DNA from: Epiperipatus broadwayi
Taxonomy: Eukaryota; Onychophora; Udeonychophora; Euonychophora; Peripatidae
Length of the DNA stretch: 64,000 nt
Direction: 5' to 3'
Assembly (NCBI GenBank): GCA_028023455.1
Contig: JAQFVV010012420.1
Coordinates: forward strand, 6,763,176 to 6,827,175
Part shown: positions 12,795 through 26,800 of the stretch, in pieces
How the letters are laid out: each line of letters starts with the position of its first letter
How positions within the stretch are numbered: the stretch's first letter is position 1
Made by a program: the position numbers and the translations under genes
The notes under the pieces: model-generated
The model's input: the letters and a program-made list of their open reading frames with translations, nothing else
What the model was told of the DNA's origin: nothing
Database searches by the model: none

Positions 12795-12870
12795 AAGCAC
12801 TAAAAGTGAGCTGTGATCCATGCACTTTGATATTCAGAGTCCCTTATTTATCACTGCACTAAACGATCCA
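12795..12870 (-). repeat. tRNA-like SINE head candidate
   Basis: On the minus strand, TTTAGTGCAGTGATAAATAA resembles a Pol III A box region, and GCATGGATCACAGC lies about where a B box is expected. The match is weaker than for 13135-13225. It may be an older copy of the same family. Confidence 0.3.
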
Positions 12871-13134
12871 GAGAATTGTTTTTAAATCATATACCTTTAT
12901 TTTAAAATATTGATATGTGCTTATAGAAAGGCAAAATTAAACATTTTTCAAAAGATCGTTGTGAATTAATTGCCTTTCCAAAATGTTCCCAAAAAATAAC
13001 AGAGAAAAGGTTTTGCATTTATATTTTATTCTTTAGTAGTAAGAACTAGACATCTACTTACTGTCCAAGAATTGGATGACTAATTTATTCAAAAAACATG
13101 AAAGGAAGCAATCGTTGGAACCTGAAAAAAGCTC

Positions 13135-13225
13135 AATGTCTTATGCAATTGGAATTTGAACTCCAAATCATATCCTTGGAAGACATATTGACTAATCACT
13201 ACACTGTGAAATCTTTTCCACAGTT
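13135..13225 (-). repeat. tRNA-derived SINE head
   Basis: On the minus strand, ACAGTGTAGTGATTAGTC (A box-like; compare GTAGTGGTTAGC in tRNAs) is followed about 35 nt later by GGAGTTCAAATTCCAA (B box-like; consensus GGTTCGANTCC). The spacing and the tRNA-like D-arm and T-arm context fit a degraded tRNA-derived SINE promoter. It does not fold as an intact tRNA gene and the tail has no recognised LINE match. Confidence 0.5.
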
Positions 13226-15690
<2,465 letters not shown>

Positions 15691-15692
15691 TA

Positions 15693-16145
15693 GCTTGTTA
15701 TTTATTTTAATGATCAGATTTATTTAAAAAGTAATAATTAAGGAATGGTTTTAAAACACAGTTTAAAAATAAAAAAACTTTTTTATATTTTGGTTTTAAA
15801 ATATAATAAAACTGTTTGTTAAAAAGCAAGTAAGGAGAAAATCTAAAATAGAACTAGAAAATAAGTTTAAAATTTTTTTCTCTCTCTCTTTTTAAAGAAA
15901 ACTTTTATAAAATAAAAAGTAAATATAGAAAGTCAGTCTAAAAATTTATCTGTAAAAATAACTGTTATTAGAACTTTCAAAATGTAATTACTTTAAAGAT
16001 TACTTGGCTGATAAAAGAAAATGTAACTCATAGTTGAATTAATTTTAAAAAACCACACACTATCTTATCAAGAAAGTTAGATTAATTTTGAAATGTGATT
16101 AGATAATTGAAAAATGTAAAATTAATTTAAAAAATATAGATTTAA
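15693..16145. repeat. Dispersed repeat, about 450 bp, copy 1
   Basis: Aligns with 20948-21398 over its whole length. Shared anchors include AAAGTAATAATTAAGGA, GTTAAAAAGCAAGT, TCTCTCTCTTTTTAAAG and TTACTTTAAAGATT followed by CTTGGCTGATAAAAG. It has no coding capacity or recognised family. Together with copy 2 it flanks a region of similar A-rich composition that holds a palindrome and a decayed ORF. Confidence 0.75.
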
Positions 16146-16847
16146 TACATAATAAATTAAACAATGAGAGAAAATATATAAAAAGTCTAACTCTATTGTT
16201 ATTCAGTTGGGTCTATGATCTGTAATTCATTCCACTCTTAAGTTGGGTTTGTGATATAGTCAGGATGCTATTAATGACATCACTATTCTGTCTGATTTTC
16301 AATCTGTAAATTAGTTTGACAGAATTCAAAATCCAAAGAACCAGAGATCCAAATATTCAGAAATGCAGTAGTAAGCCAGTCATTACTGCTGCAGTCAACA
16401 TTAATGGAGATGCCACATAAGTCATAGGAGTGTCCAATAGGGCTTCATGCCCTCAGTCATCAACTATCCCACTTGAATCAGTATCTGAAACCAATGCCAA
16501 GATTGTAAAGTAGAAGGTGCCACATACCTTCTCTCATTACTCAACATAAACCTGGAAAGAAAACCATGAAGCCATCGATGGAAAAACAAAAGGCCAACTG
16601 GTTGGAAAATAAAACAAATAAAAATTTAGGTAAAGATATTTGTAAATATATTCTGACCACAGTCTAGACTCTTTTATTTTAAATGAAATGTTGTACAGAG
16701 AAGAGTGATGCAAAAAGAAAAGTTAAAAAAGCTTTTTACATAGAAAATGATCTTAGTGCCATTAATAGAAAAGAGGCATGCTTTCTCCAAACAATGGACT
16801 AACTAATTAAAAATTCAAACTCATTTGAAAATGTGTACAATAAATCA
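16146..16847. other. Less AT-rich noncoding stretch, no gene recognised
   Basis: 16190-16560 is richer in G+C than its surroundings and contains no long open frame. It could be a fossil element or a UTR-like piece; nothing specific was recognised. Confidence 0.4.
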
Positions 16848-16925
16848 CAACAGTCTTCATTCACAAAGCTATGAGTATGAGATTCGAACATTAAATCTTG
16901 AAAGTGCTAAGCAGACCTATTACAC
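16848..16925 (-). repeat. tRNA-like SINE head candidate
   Basis: On the minus strand, CTGCTTAGCACTTTCAAG is followed by ATGTTCGAATCTCAT. The second element is a good B box (GTTCGAATC), and the first resembles the end of a tRNA A box/D-arm (TTAGCAC). The 5' part of the tRNA is not conserved, so this is a relic and not a tRNA gene. Confidence 0.45.
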
Positions 16926-17712
16926 ATTATAGTATAATTATAGATTCACTATTTAATGTGAAAAAGTCACATATTTATAATTAATGGCATATTATAACTA
17001 TAATCTAAAGTCATCATTTATATTCTCTTATGTGAAATTTAGTATATTATATTATGTTAAATGTATATGTGTATGTAAATAAATAATGTTTGCTTACTTG
17101 TTATTTTGTCTATTCTCTCTCTCTTGTCACTGTGTCACCAGTAAATTAGTGTAGAGTTATTATTTTATGGGAGACAGAGTATGAGCCAGTTATGAGATAT
17201 GTCAAATGCTGGATTGTGTGCATGTTGTCCAAAACATTCTGACTATAACCTATTGTTGGATGGTGCCTGAGATTGACCTTCAAAACAAATAAAATGCCTT
17301 GGATGGCAGGGGTTTGAATCCAGAAATTGAAGTGGGTCATGGTTTGGAAATGTGATTGTGTTATTCTTTGCATAGCTCAATCTGACTGACCATGGGAATC
17401 ATGATGACTCTGCTATCAAGGATATTCTCCCCTCTTTTTGAAAAGCTAATCTGTCACCATGTTTAAAAAGTATTTAAATCCATTTAAACCAGAAAGATTA
17501 AATCCAATTAAATAATCTAATATCTGACCCAGTTCAATTGGTTTTTCAACATGGGTGCTGAAGCACCACAAATTACCAAAGTAATTAAAATCACAAAATT
17601 AAAAAAAAAAGTTTGAAACCAAATTCTAAATAAATGCCAAATTGCACAATAAAAGTTGAAGTCTGTGAGCATTTAGTATGAGAGGAGACTAGATCAAATC
17701 AAGCAAATTATA
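16926..17712. other. Noncoding stretch, possible further SINE-like piece
   Basis: No gene. A single B box-like word (GGGTTTGAATCC) sits near 17310 on the plus strand without a convincing A box, so no separate SINE is called. Confidence 0.4.
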
Positions 17713-18590
17713 ATTAAATTGAGAGAAACTGCAAACTTCTCATACTCATTAGTATCAAACAGCCAATCAGATTGTAAATACAAGACAGAGAATTTAACAA
17801 GAAAAGGGTGGTCCATCTATTCTTTACTTGTGTTTCTATATATCCAAGCCAGTCTAAAGTAATTAGATCTGAAAGTGTGAATATTAAATATCTTCAAACT
17901 TAACTCACTGAGTTTAAATTACAAACATACAGCGGGAAATCCTACGATTTACTACGCAGTAGTTTTTAGATGTTATAACTTGCAGTAACATGTGTAAATA
18001 ATATTTATTTTATAAAGCACACAGTATTGAAATTAAATTGAGAGAAACTGCAAACCTCTCATGCTCATTAGTATTAAACAGCCAATCAGATCGTAAATAC
18101 AAGACAGAATTTAACAAGAAAAGGATGGACCACCCTTTTCTTGTTAAATTCTCTGTCTTGTATTTACGATCTGATTGGCTGTTTAATACTAATGAGCATG
18201 AGAAGTTTGCAGTTTCTCTCAATTTAATTTCAATACTGTGTGCTATATAAAATAAATATTATTTACATATGTTACTGCAAGTTATAACATCTAAAAACTA
18301 CTGCGTAGTAAATCGTAAGATTTCACGCTGTATGTTTGTAATTTAAACTCAGTGAGTTAAGTGTGAAGATATTTAATATTCATGCTTTCAGATCTAAGTA
18401 CTTTAGACTGGCTTGGATATATAAAAAGACAAGTAAAGAATAGGGTGGACCACCCTTTTCTTGTTAAATTCTCTGTCTTGTATTTATGATCTGATTAGCT
18501 GTTTGATACTAATGAGTGTGAGAGATTTGCAGTTTCTCTCAATTTAATTTCAATACTGTGCGCTTTATAAAATAAATATTATTTACAAAT
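17713..18590. repeat. Large palindrome built from ~320-bp units (head-to-head)
   Basis: The left arm (about 17713-18126) and right arm (about 18127-18552) are inverted copies with few differences, with the centre at AAGGATGGACCACCCTTTTC. Each arm holds the same ~100-bp module twice in direct orientation, 319-320 bp apart: GAGAGAAACTGC at 17721 and 18040, and its reverse complement ending at 18220 and 18540. The spacer has a CCAAT-type word (AGCCAATCAGA) and a TATATA word followed by CCAAGCCAGTC, so each unit looks promoter- or LTR-like. The right end extends about 40 bp further than the left. Mirror-image open frames at 18010-18222 (-) and 18038-18250 (+) only reflect the symmetry. A diverged single unit lies at 35095-35420. 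Confidence 0.8.
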
Positions 18591-18759
18591 TATAATAATA
18601 AATAGTGAAATGTGAATAAAAAGGAGAGAGACTAGAGAGATAAATATTTTTATATGTATTAGAGGTATTGATAGTAAGGTGGGAATTAAAAAGGACTAAG
18701 GGGTTTGGAGATGGTTAAACACTTTGTTTGAGTAAAATATTTAAAAATAAGTTAAATAA

Positions 18760-19475
18760 AATTTGTGTTATAAAAGTTAATAGAAAGAAAATTATTAATC
18801 TGCAATAGAGACAAAACAAAAATTGAGGCACAAAATAATATAAACATAAAAGAAATAATAGGGTTACAAGAGGGAATGGAAAGACAGACAGAAATGCTGA
18901 GAAAAGGAATAGAATTCTGGGGGCTGGAAATGATTATAATTCAATGAGAGGATAGGGAAGTAATAGAAGGCATAAGAATAAATATGGATAAGCTATTAGA
19001 GAGAGTAGATAGATTGGAAAGTAAATGGAAAAAGAATAAAAAGTAAAAGAAAAGATTGGATATAAGTAAAACAACAGTAGTGTGCAATGAACAGAAAATG
19101 GTAAATAAAATGGAAGTGCATTTAAATAGTGAAGAAAAAACAGATGCAATATTGGAAAAGATGTCTGTAGTCAACTTCTACCTACAGGTCACCCTTAAAT
19201 CAGAGATGGCAATAGAGGTAGAAAGTAAAGCAGAACTTGAAAGAGAAAAAAATATGTGTATAAATGCCATGAACTATGGCCATGATAATAATGATTGGGG
19301 TAAAAATAATAGACACAGGTCATCATATATATCTCTAAAAGAAGGGGATTCTAAATATACTAGCCCTAAATCAGAAACCATCCACCCAGAACACCAAAGT
19401 AGGCCAAGATTCCCTGGTCTGAGCGAAGATGGTAGAAATAAAAAGGAACCACCCAGGAAAGTTAAGGGTGTTTGA
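18760..19475 (+). pseudogene. Decayed coiled-coil ORF, possible retroelement ORF1
   Basis: One reading frame can be followed for about 240 codons through two stops (TGA near 18945, TAA near 19043). It is rich in Glu/Lys/Arg/Gln with heptad-like spacing, for example LQEGMERQTEMLRKG and MDKLLERVDRLESKW. This composition and length are typical of the coiled-coil part of a LINE ORF1 or gag-like protein. The last ~60 residues are polar and Pro/Arg-rich (HPEHQSRPRFPGLSE). The open part is 19056-19475, where the first in-frame codon is TTG, so it is not a true start. No family-specific motif was recognised, and no RT is adjacent. The function is unknown; it is a fossil, not an active gene. Confidence 0.4.
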
Positions 19476-20944
19476 TTTAAAGAAATAGCATAGACTTTAG
19501 ATATCAAAAAATAAAAATATAAATAAATTTTGTCTATGGATTATAAAAAATACCATTAATAAAATAAAATGATTTTTTTTTGTGTTGAAAGTAATGGAAA
19601 TTAAGTGAAATAAATAAAGTTGAATAAATAAAATAAAATATTTTTGAGAATTAATAACAAAAGTGAAATAAAGTAAAATAATTTTTTTTTTTTTTTGGAA
19701 TCAATATACATTAATAAAAACAAAGAAATAAATGAACTAAAATAATGCTTTGAGAGCTAATATATGATAGTAGAAATAAATAAAATACAATAAAATGTTT
19801 TTTTTTACTAAGGTAATAAACCTTTAAGCATGTGCGCTTGAAAATGCAAAGCTAGGGACCTCTACAAGTTTTAACCACAAGCTTACTCTTTGGAAGAAAA
19901 GAGGGGAACCTTCTTTTAGTATTAATAATGAAAATGAAACAAATTAAAATGTTTTTTTTTTTAGAGAATCAATATACGGTAATAAGAATAAACTTAAGTG
20001 AATAAAATAAATAGAATTTTGTGTAAAGAATAAATAAAAATCTAAAATAAAATAATCTTTAGTATAAGCATAGATCATTAGATGGATTGGAATTGTAAAG
20101 GGGGGTGGATGAGAAAGTGAAGGTTGATGAAGGTATAGTAAGTATAGGCCATTGGGCTGTGTGAAAGTAGTACCCGTAATGGGTGGAACAAGGAAATAGA
20201 CTTATAGGTGAGGATTTAGCAGAGAGATTCCTGGGACCATCCAAATCACACTGGGAGAAATAGTCCCAATCCCATATCTCAAATATGCACACTGGAAAAA
20301 TACCACCATAAGTTACAATTCAGTTAGTAGTTCTTTGGGAAAAATTCCTCACCTGTTATAATAAGTTTTGTTCTAACATAAGCTAAATAGTCAGTGGATA
20401 AATACTGCCATTCATGGTAACCCCATTTTATCTTCTAGGATGCAAACCCATTGGAGAAAGTTATGGGTTCAGTCAATTGTCTGGTAGAAAAATCCCAGCA
20501 TAAAAGGTAACATTTTTTTGTTTAGTGCATAATATAAGCCAAATTTATTCTGCAATCCATAACATTCAAACCCCTGTACACACCATTAAGGTGTATGTTG
20601 TCTCTGGGTTATCATACATGACATAATTTTTGGAATTAACATAGAGTACAGCCTAAAAAGAAGATCAGTGCAAGTGGAGCCACCCTGGTAGTTTATCTAT
20701 CTTAACAATTCTAAAACTTTCTTGACAATAAAAAGAAAATAAACTTTAAAGAAAGGGTTTCCTTTAGAAATAAATAAAAATTATGTAAACAAAAATAATA
20801 AGTAAATAATTAAAAAGGGAAAAATTGAAGTATAAAGAATAAATAAATTATAGAGATAAAATGGTTGATTTAACACATTTTAACTCTCAAACTGGGGGTG
20901 GGTGGGTGAAGTCCACTAGTGGCTAGCTCACATTACATATTTTT
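19476..20944. other. Noncoding stretch, mixed composition
   Basis: A-rich to about 20050, then a less AT-rich part (20060-20700) with no convincing open frame. The frame at 20059-20292 (-) has no motif. The latter part may be the 3' region of an unidentified retroelement. Confidence 0.4.
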
Positions 20945-20947
20945 TCA

Positions 20948-21398
20948 TTTAAAAATAAATGATGTTTTATTTTAAAAGTAATAATTAAGGAGTGGTTTTA
21001 AAATTCAGTTTAAAAATAAAAAAAAAAGATTGCTTATATTTTGATTTTAAAATATAGTAAAACTATTTGTTAAAAAGCAAGTGGGGTGAAAATCTAAAAT
21101 AAAATTAGAAAATAGATTTAAAACTTTATTTCTCTCTCTCTTTTTAAAGGAAACTTTTATAAAGTAAAAAGTATGGAAAATCAGACTAAAAATTAGTCTG
21201 TAAAAATAAATGTTAGTAAAACTTTTAAAATGTAATTACTTTAAAGATTTCTTGGCTGATAAAAGAAAATTATAACTCTTATTTGAATTAATTTTAAAAA
21301 ACCTGAATGCTATTCTATCAAGAAATTAGATTAATCCCAAATTGAGATTAGATAATTGAAAAATGTAAAATTAATTAAAAATAAATAAATTTAAATGT
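20948..21398. repeat. Dispersed repeat, about 450 bp, copy 2
   Basis: Direct-orientation copy of 15693-16145 with scattered substitutions. It contains the same TC-run followed by TTTTTAAAG and the same CTTGGCTGATAAAAG anchor. It ends next to a GGGAGGGGGGG tract at about 21400. Confidence 0.75.
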
Positions 21399-21407
21399 GT
21401 GGGAGGG

Positions 21408-21443
21408 GGGGATCTAAAATAAAATTAGAAAATAGATTTAAAA

Positions 21444-21479
<36 letters not shown>

Positions 21480-21545
21480 AAAGAAAACTTTTATAAAGTA
21501 AAAAGTAAATATAGAAAGTCAGACTAAAGATTAGTCAGTAAAAAT
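21408..21545. repeat. Partial third copy of the ~450-bp repeat
   Basis: Starts ATCTAAAATAAAATTAGAAA and matches about 21093-21215 of copy 2. It includes an expanded (TC)n run (about 21447-21474) and then AAAGAAAACTTTTATAAAGT. It looks like a local duplication at the end of copy 2. Confidence 0.7.
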
Positions 21546-21559
21546 GGTGGAAAGGGAAA

Positions 21560-21790
21560 AGTAGAGAAATAGAATGAGATATGAAGAAGATTGTGAGGAA
21601 CAGTCAAAACTGTAATTATAATAATAAATATTTTTGCTTAAAAGGTGTAAGAGAGTAAAATAAAATGAAGGAAAGGAAAAAATAAAAAAAATAGAATGAG
21701 ATCTAAAGAAGACTGTGAAGAACAGTTGAAATTGTAATTATAATAATAAATATTTTTGCTTAAAAGATGTAAGAAGATTGTAATTATTTT
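21560..21790. repeat. Tandem duplication, 122-bp period
   Basis: AGAATGAGAT at 21571 recurs at 21693. Each copy is followed by a match of about 90 bp including GTAATTATAATAATAAATAT and TTTTTGCTTAAAAG. Two units are seen, with no coding capacity. Confidence 0.75.
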
Positions 21791-22227
21791 AAAAGATATA
21801 TTGTTGTATATGAAGAAGCAAAAGTAAGGAAGAAGAAGAAAGAAGTATTTATAGCATATGAACTTTGTAATTAAGAGTTAAATTCCACTCAATAAAAGTT
21901 TTTGAGATACTTCACCATTTATGAAATGCATATGTTTTCTTAACTTGTAATAAATAATTTTTTAATGAATAATCAAAAAAATAACTATAAAATTAGATAC
22001 ATTTTTAAAATCATAATTTAATTTAAAAATGAACATACCTTGTATATAATTATTTATTTAATATATAATATTTTATATTTAAAAAATACTTATTCAAATA
22101 CTTATATACAAAATAATATTTTAAATATGTATAATTTAGTAGTGATTTAATAGTACAAACATAAACTATATAAGCATGCAGATGTACACTTTAAATAATA
22201 ATTGACTATTTTGTTTTCTATGTTCAT
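21791..22227. other. AT-rich stretch without recognisable gene
   Basis: Nothing recognised up to the 3' end of the RTE element. Confidence 0.5.
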
Positions 22228-23150
22228 GTCATCATCATCATCATCAACCATTATCAATTCACTGCAGAATGAAATTCTCTCCAAGTACAATCCCTCTTCT
22301 CCAATTTTTAGCTTCTCTTCTCCACATCACCCCTGCACACTTTCTTATTTCATCCATCTCTCATTTGATTTACAATCTCTTGGAATCTGGTTTAAGATTT
22401 CAATTGTCAATCTATTATCATCTCTTCTAGCAATATGTCCAGCCAAACTCTACTTCAGTCTTTTAATTTTTTTAATGAAGTCAGTAACACCTGATGGTTC
22501 TCTTACCCCTTTTAATCCACAAAATACTTCTTGCAGCACTACTGCAAATAGTTTTGTAGATATGGAGTCATACTGTCTTACACTCTTCTCAATGTTGACT
22601 TTCCTAGTATCATTATGTAATCTAATTATTGATGTTGCATTTTTATAAATATTTTTTAAAATATGGCAATATCCTGGAACTATACCTTGATGATGCAATG
22701 CTTTAATCATTAAAGAAATGTTTATAGAATCAAATGCCTTGTCATAATCTAAAAATCCAAAGCATAATAGCTACTCAAATTTATTTGTCCTTTCTATAAC
22801 TTCTCTCAATACCTGGATATGATCTGGTAAAAATCCAATGTTGTCTGTAGATGAGTTGTAATTATCTTGGTAAAAATTTTGTATAAAACTGATAAAAGGA
22901 TAATAGGTCTGTAATTTCTAAAATCTTCTTTATCACCTTTTTAAAATATTAATATTAATACTGCATTCTTCCAATCATCTGATATACCTTTATCATTTAG
23001 GCATGTGGTGTATAATTTTGCTAAAAAAAATTCTATTTTTTCATCTGCTTCTTTTAATATATCAATTGTAATTCCATCATTACTTGGAGTTTTTCCTTTC
23101 TTCATAAATTTAATTGCATGTCTCACTTCTTCATTTAAAATTCTGATAGA
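22228..23150 (-). pseudogene. RTE-type LINE fossil, 3' half with RT (copy A)
   Basis: Read right to left. The RT N-terminal region (LNEEVRHAIKFMKKGKTP, then DGITIDILKEAD) is followed by motif A (FLDYDKAFDS near 22750), then a region matching the RTE 'IY.NAT..IRLH' segment and a damaged motif B (VRQYDSISTKLF in place of VRQGD.ISPKLF). The frame then jumps directly to the C-terminal tail (GVTDFIKKIKRLK, AGHIARRDDNR, IPRDCK), so motif C with its catalytic Asp pair is deleted. The element ends in TGATGATGATGATGA (minus strand, 22228-22245), the kind of short tandem tail typical of RTE elements. There are several stops and frameshifts. RTE assignment is secure from motif order; the copy is dead. 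Confidence 0.85.
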
Positions 23151-23358
23151 GTTTGCAGAAAAAGAAAAACTTTATATTCTGAATTATTTTTTGAGAAAAA
23201 TGTTAAAAGGAAATAGACATGGAAGCATCCAAATGAAGGTATAGCAGAATTGGATTATATTTTGACTAACAGAAAATATATATTTCAAGGTTGTAATGTT
23301 CTTAATAAATTTAACACAGGAAATGATCATCAATTAGTAAGATGTAAGATATGTGTTA
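23151..23358 (+). pseudogene. RTE APE-endonuclease fragment, inverted relative to the RT part
   Basis: On the plus strand the sequence encodes the end of an RTE apurinic-like endonuclease: FAEKEKLYILN, then HPNEGIAELDYILTNRK and TGNDHQLVRCK. These match the family motifs '(E)IDYILTN' and 'GSDHRLVR', including the conserved Asp-His pair. There is a frameshift near 23215-23222. It begins directly where the minus-strand RT copy A ends (about 23150). Its 5' end is thus adjacent to the RT start, as expected for a LINE with a 5' inversion made during target-primed reverse transcription. Confidence 0.75.
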
Positions 23359-23361
23359 ATG

Positions 23362-23850
23362 CAATCTTTTGGAATACAATTTATGGTTTCAATAGTCCAT
23401 TTATCATCATTAATGTCCAATACAACTTTATATGTCTTTTAATTTTTTCAAAGATATCAGTAACACCTGTTTGGTTTCTTACCCATGTATTTTATTTTCT
23501 ATCCCTTTTTATTACTCATAACATACTACTTCATTGAATGGTCACAAGTCACTGTTTTAACTCTTCTGTTAAATGTTCAAATCTTATATCCATAAGTAAG
23601 AACTGGTAAAACATGTTTTAAGCTTCCTCTTTAAATGCATTGACATATTTCCTTTCAATAATAAATTATTTCTACCAAAAGCACTTCATCTAAATTTAAT
23701 TTCATTCTATGATTATTTTCATCTATTATGTTTCCATTTGTATTAATAATCTGACAAAGATATTTGTAATTATTAAGTTCTTTTAACTTATCATTATCTA
23801 TCTTTAGTTTTTATTTTTTGAAAAAATCCATTGAATTTCTCATTAAAATT
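23362..23850 (-). pseudogene. RTE C-terminal RT fragment (copy B)
   Basis: Read right to left. LKELNNYKYLCQIINTNGN, then AFGRNNLLLKGN and LKRKLKTC, match the RTE thumb/post-palm region ('YLGQ.I...G', 'AFGR', 'LPVLTYG'). It continues through a second GVTDIFEKIKR and DKWTIETIN, the same tail seen in copy A. At least two frameshifts. It supplies the region that copy A lacks, but it lies upstream of it on the minus strand, so it is either a separate truncated copy or a rearranged part of the same insertion. Confidence 0.7.
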
Positions 23851-26800
23851 TAACAATCCTTTCTCTTATACTAATATCTCAAACACAAATGGTATAAATT
23901 ATAAACAATTCAAATATTCTATAAAGCAGCCTATTGTCAATTAAACAGTTACATCAAATTCTTTTTATTATTTAAACCTTGTATATTAAGTATGCATCTG
24001 AATGGAATACCATGTTTAAATATAAATTACAGTAATTGAAAAAATTATCCAATCACTTTGTATGTTACATATATTTTAAATCAAATAATTTTCATCAGTT
24101 TCTTAGAGTACTACACATTTCTCATTCCCATAAAGTAATATTTCAATTCATATTAACATTGTAATCATGACAAAGCTAAATAAATATTACACCAAGCTTC
24201 TATGAATCAACCTATTTTTACAGCTCTGCAAGAAGAATAATCATATAAAATTCATTTATTAAATATGCATCCAAATAAGTCATTAATTAATAATAGCATT
24301 TATAAATATGTTTAAATAAATTAATTAACTTGATGCAACTTTAACAATCACTGCAGAAAACAATAATCAATACTGATAAATTGTTGCAATATATAAACAA
24401 AGTATAATGGCAGGGTATATAGATGAAACAGTCTTTAAATAACTCACAGAAAAATAAAACCCTTTCCAGCAATTCTTCATAAAAACCATGAAAGAAAATA
24501 ATAACCACCAGGTAAAATAACTGATTAAGTGGTTCCAATTTAAATCTTCTATATTAGGTGTATCTACCAGCTAAGAATACCTAATTATCTATTTACCGAA
24601 TAATATTAAATGGTTATCTAGCTTAGTTTATAGTCTGACTACTGGGAAAAAAATCCCAACCGTATTAAAAAAGATTAAAGTTTACTCAATATGGATGGAT
24701 TCATATTCAGGTCATTGACATGGTAGACAGATGTTAGCTTGAACAATAATGTACAATACTAACCTTTATTATAATATGGTAAAAATTTTGGTTTGCATGC
24801 GTTAAATGTCTGTACATTTCACGTTAAAGATTGTTGATAAATCTATATATGTTATCGGCGCATCCATGATTTTTTTAGATTTTTCTGCACTTCATCCTTA
24901 GAAATAGCCAACAGATGGTGGATTTTACCGTTTTACTGTTTATTAATTTTTACTCTGATTTCCATACTAATAAAGTTAATGTTATATTTTCTTTATATAT
25001 ATACACGTTACATTTCGTTCATATTCATAAAAAAATTTCAATTAAAAAATCTTTTTTTAAAAAGCAATAAATGTTTACATTTTATGCTATGTCAATATTG
25101 AATTTTGCGAGAACAAATTTCATTTTTAGAATTGGTTAATTCTGAAGTAAACCAACAATTTTAAATAAATAAAGAAGAGGAAAAAATACTCTATATTTGA
25201 CAAAGATAAAAATAACTTATTTTATTTCTCTCTTCTTTTTTTTAACTTTTTAAAAAAACAAATATAAACACCTTCAATGATAATTCTTTTTTTTTTTTTT
25301 CTGAAACAAAAAATATATATATAAATATGGTAATTAATAATGCAATTATCATTCTTATTTGCATTTTTAATTTTTTATTTAAAGACAAAAATTAAAAGAA
25401 AACACTTAAATTTTATTGCTAAATACAATTTTAATTTAAAATTCTATAAACTAATTACCTATGTAATTATAACTAAAAGAAACATTTTTCAACTTCAAAA
25501 TAAATAATAAAATCTGTACAATTTAATAAATAACAATTAAAAAAAGCATAATAAAACAAATCTATCAAAGTTTTTACTTGGAGACATTATTTAAAACTCG
25601 TTAAAAAGGGATCTTCAAAAATTACGTTTATATCCTTATTCTGCAGAATGAAGAAATAATAAAAATTTCAGGTCTCAGAACTTATCACCAGAAAGTGAAG
25701 ACGATTATTGTTAGAGTTAGTTGAAAATTGCTTTTATTTTTTCTATTTTAAATTATAATTATACATGAACATTAATTATACCTTTAGATATTTAAGATAT
25801 TCTATTTACTAATTACATTATTACAATCAACATATGATTTTAGTAACTGGTACATATAAATCTCTCTATCCATTCTATTTACTAATCCGAAATTCAGTTA
25901 TCAAAACATCAAATAGCATTTAATCATTAAAACTGAATAATGAATCAGTTTAAGATTAGTTTCTTTTAAAACATTTTTGAGTAATGTGAGCACCTAGATA
26001 AATTATAAGAATGGGTGACTGAAGATTTAATGATTCCTTGATCGCTTTCAAAATGAGAAATGCTAAAAATTTCTTTTTCTGACTAATTAATAAAATTGAT
26101 GTATGCTTATTTGGTGTCCTATACTCAAACATTTTATAAACTCTAAAGCAATAACTATTTTGATTATTATTTAATAAAATAAAAATAATAAAATAAAATA
26201 AATTTGAACAGTCTATTTAATTTTTTAAAAGTTTAAATAAAAAAAAATCTGTTTAATAAATATTTTACAATAAATAATTGGATTAATGATATTTATGTAA
26301 TGTAATTTTCCTACACCATTCTCATGCAAGGACAGAACTGTTTTCTATCTGGTTTTAACACCTTATGGAGTGTAATCATAAGTACATGACCAAAGATGTG
26401 AAAAAAAAAAGATCTCCAGGATGTATATTTTGTTCTGGATTGGTTAATATTCACACTCAATCTTAAGCATTCAAAATAACTTTTGTACATGCAAAGAGAA
26501 CCAATAGAAAAATCAAAACACTTTCTTGTTACTGTATCCTTGAAAATTAAGATAGGAATGTGTATTATTTACTATAAAACATTTACTATTTAAAAAAACA
26601 ATTATATATTTATATTTGTACAATGACATAATTAAATACCTGCTGTTTATTTGACAGGTATTATTCAGAATTTATCTATATTCTGAGTTTTTATCATAAG
26701 TTATATTTTTAGCAGAAAAACTTATAGATACAAATGCATTTATAAAATCAATACTTTTAATTCAAAATGGCAACTCATGCTCTTTGATTTTTATTGTAAC

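Noticed and set aside
18010-18250. Two near-identical 70-aa open frames on opposite strands
   Set aside because: They mirror each other because they lie in the palindrome, and have no protein family signal.
22202-22648. 148-aa plus-strand open frame, Ser/Leu/Phe-rich
   Set aside because: Antisense shadow of the RTE fossil; all motifs read on the minus strand.
24085-24115. CTGATGA word on the minus strand
   Set aside because: No hairpin followed by GAAA at the right distance.
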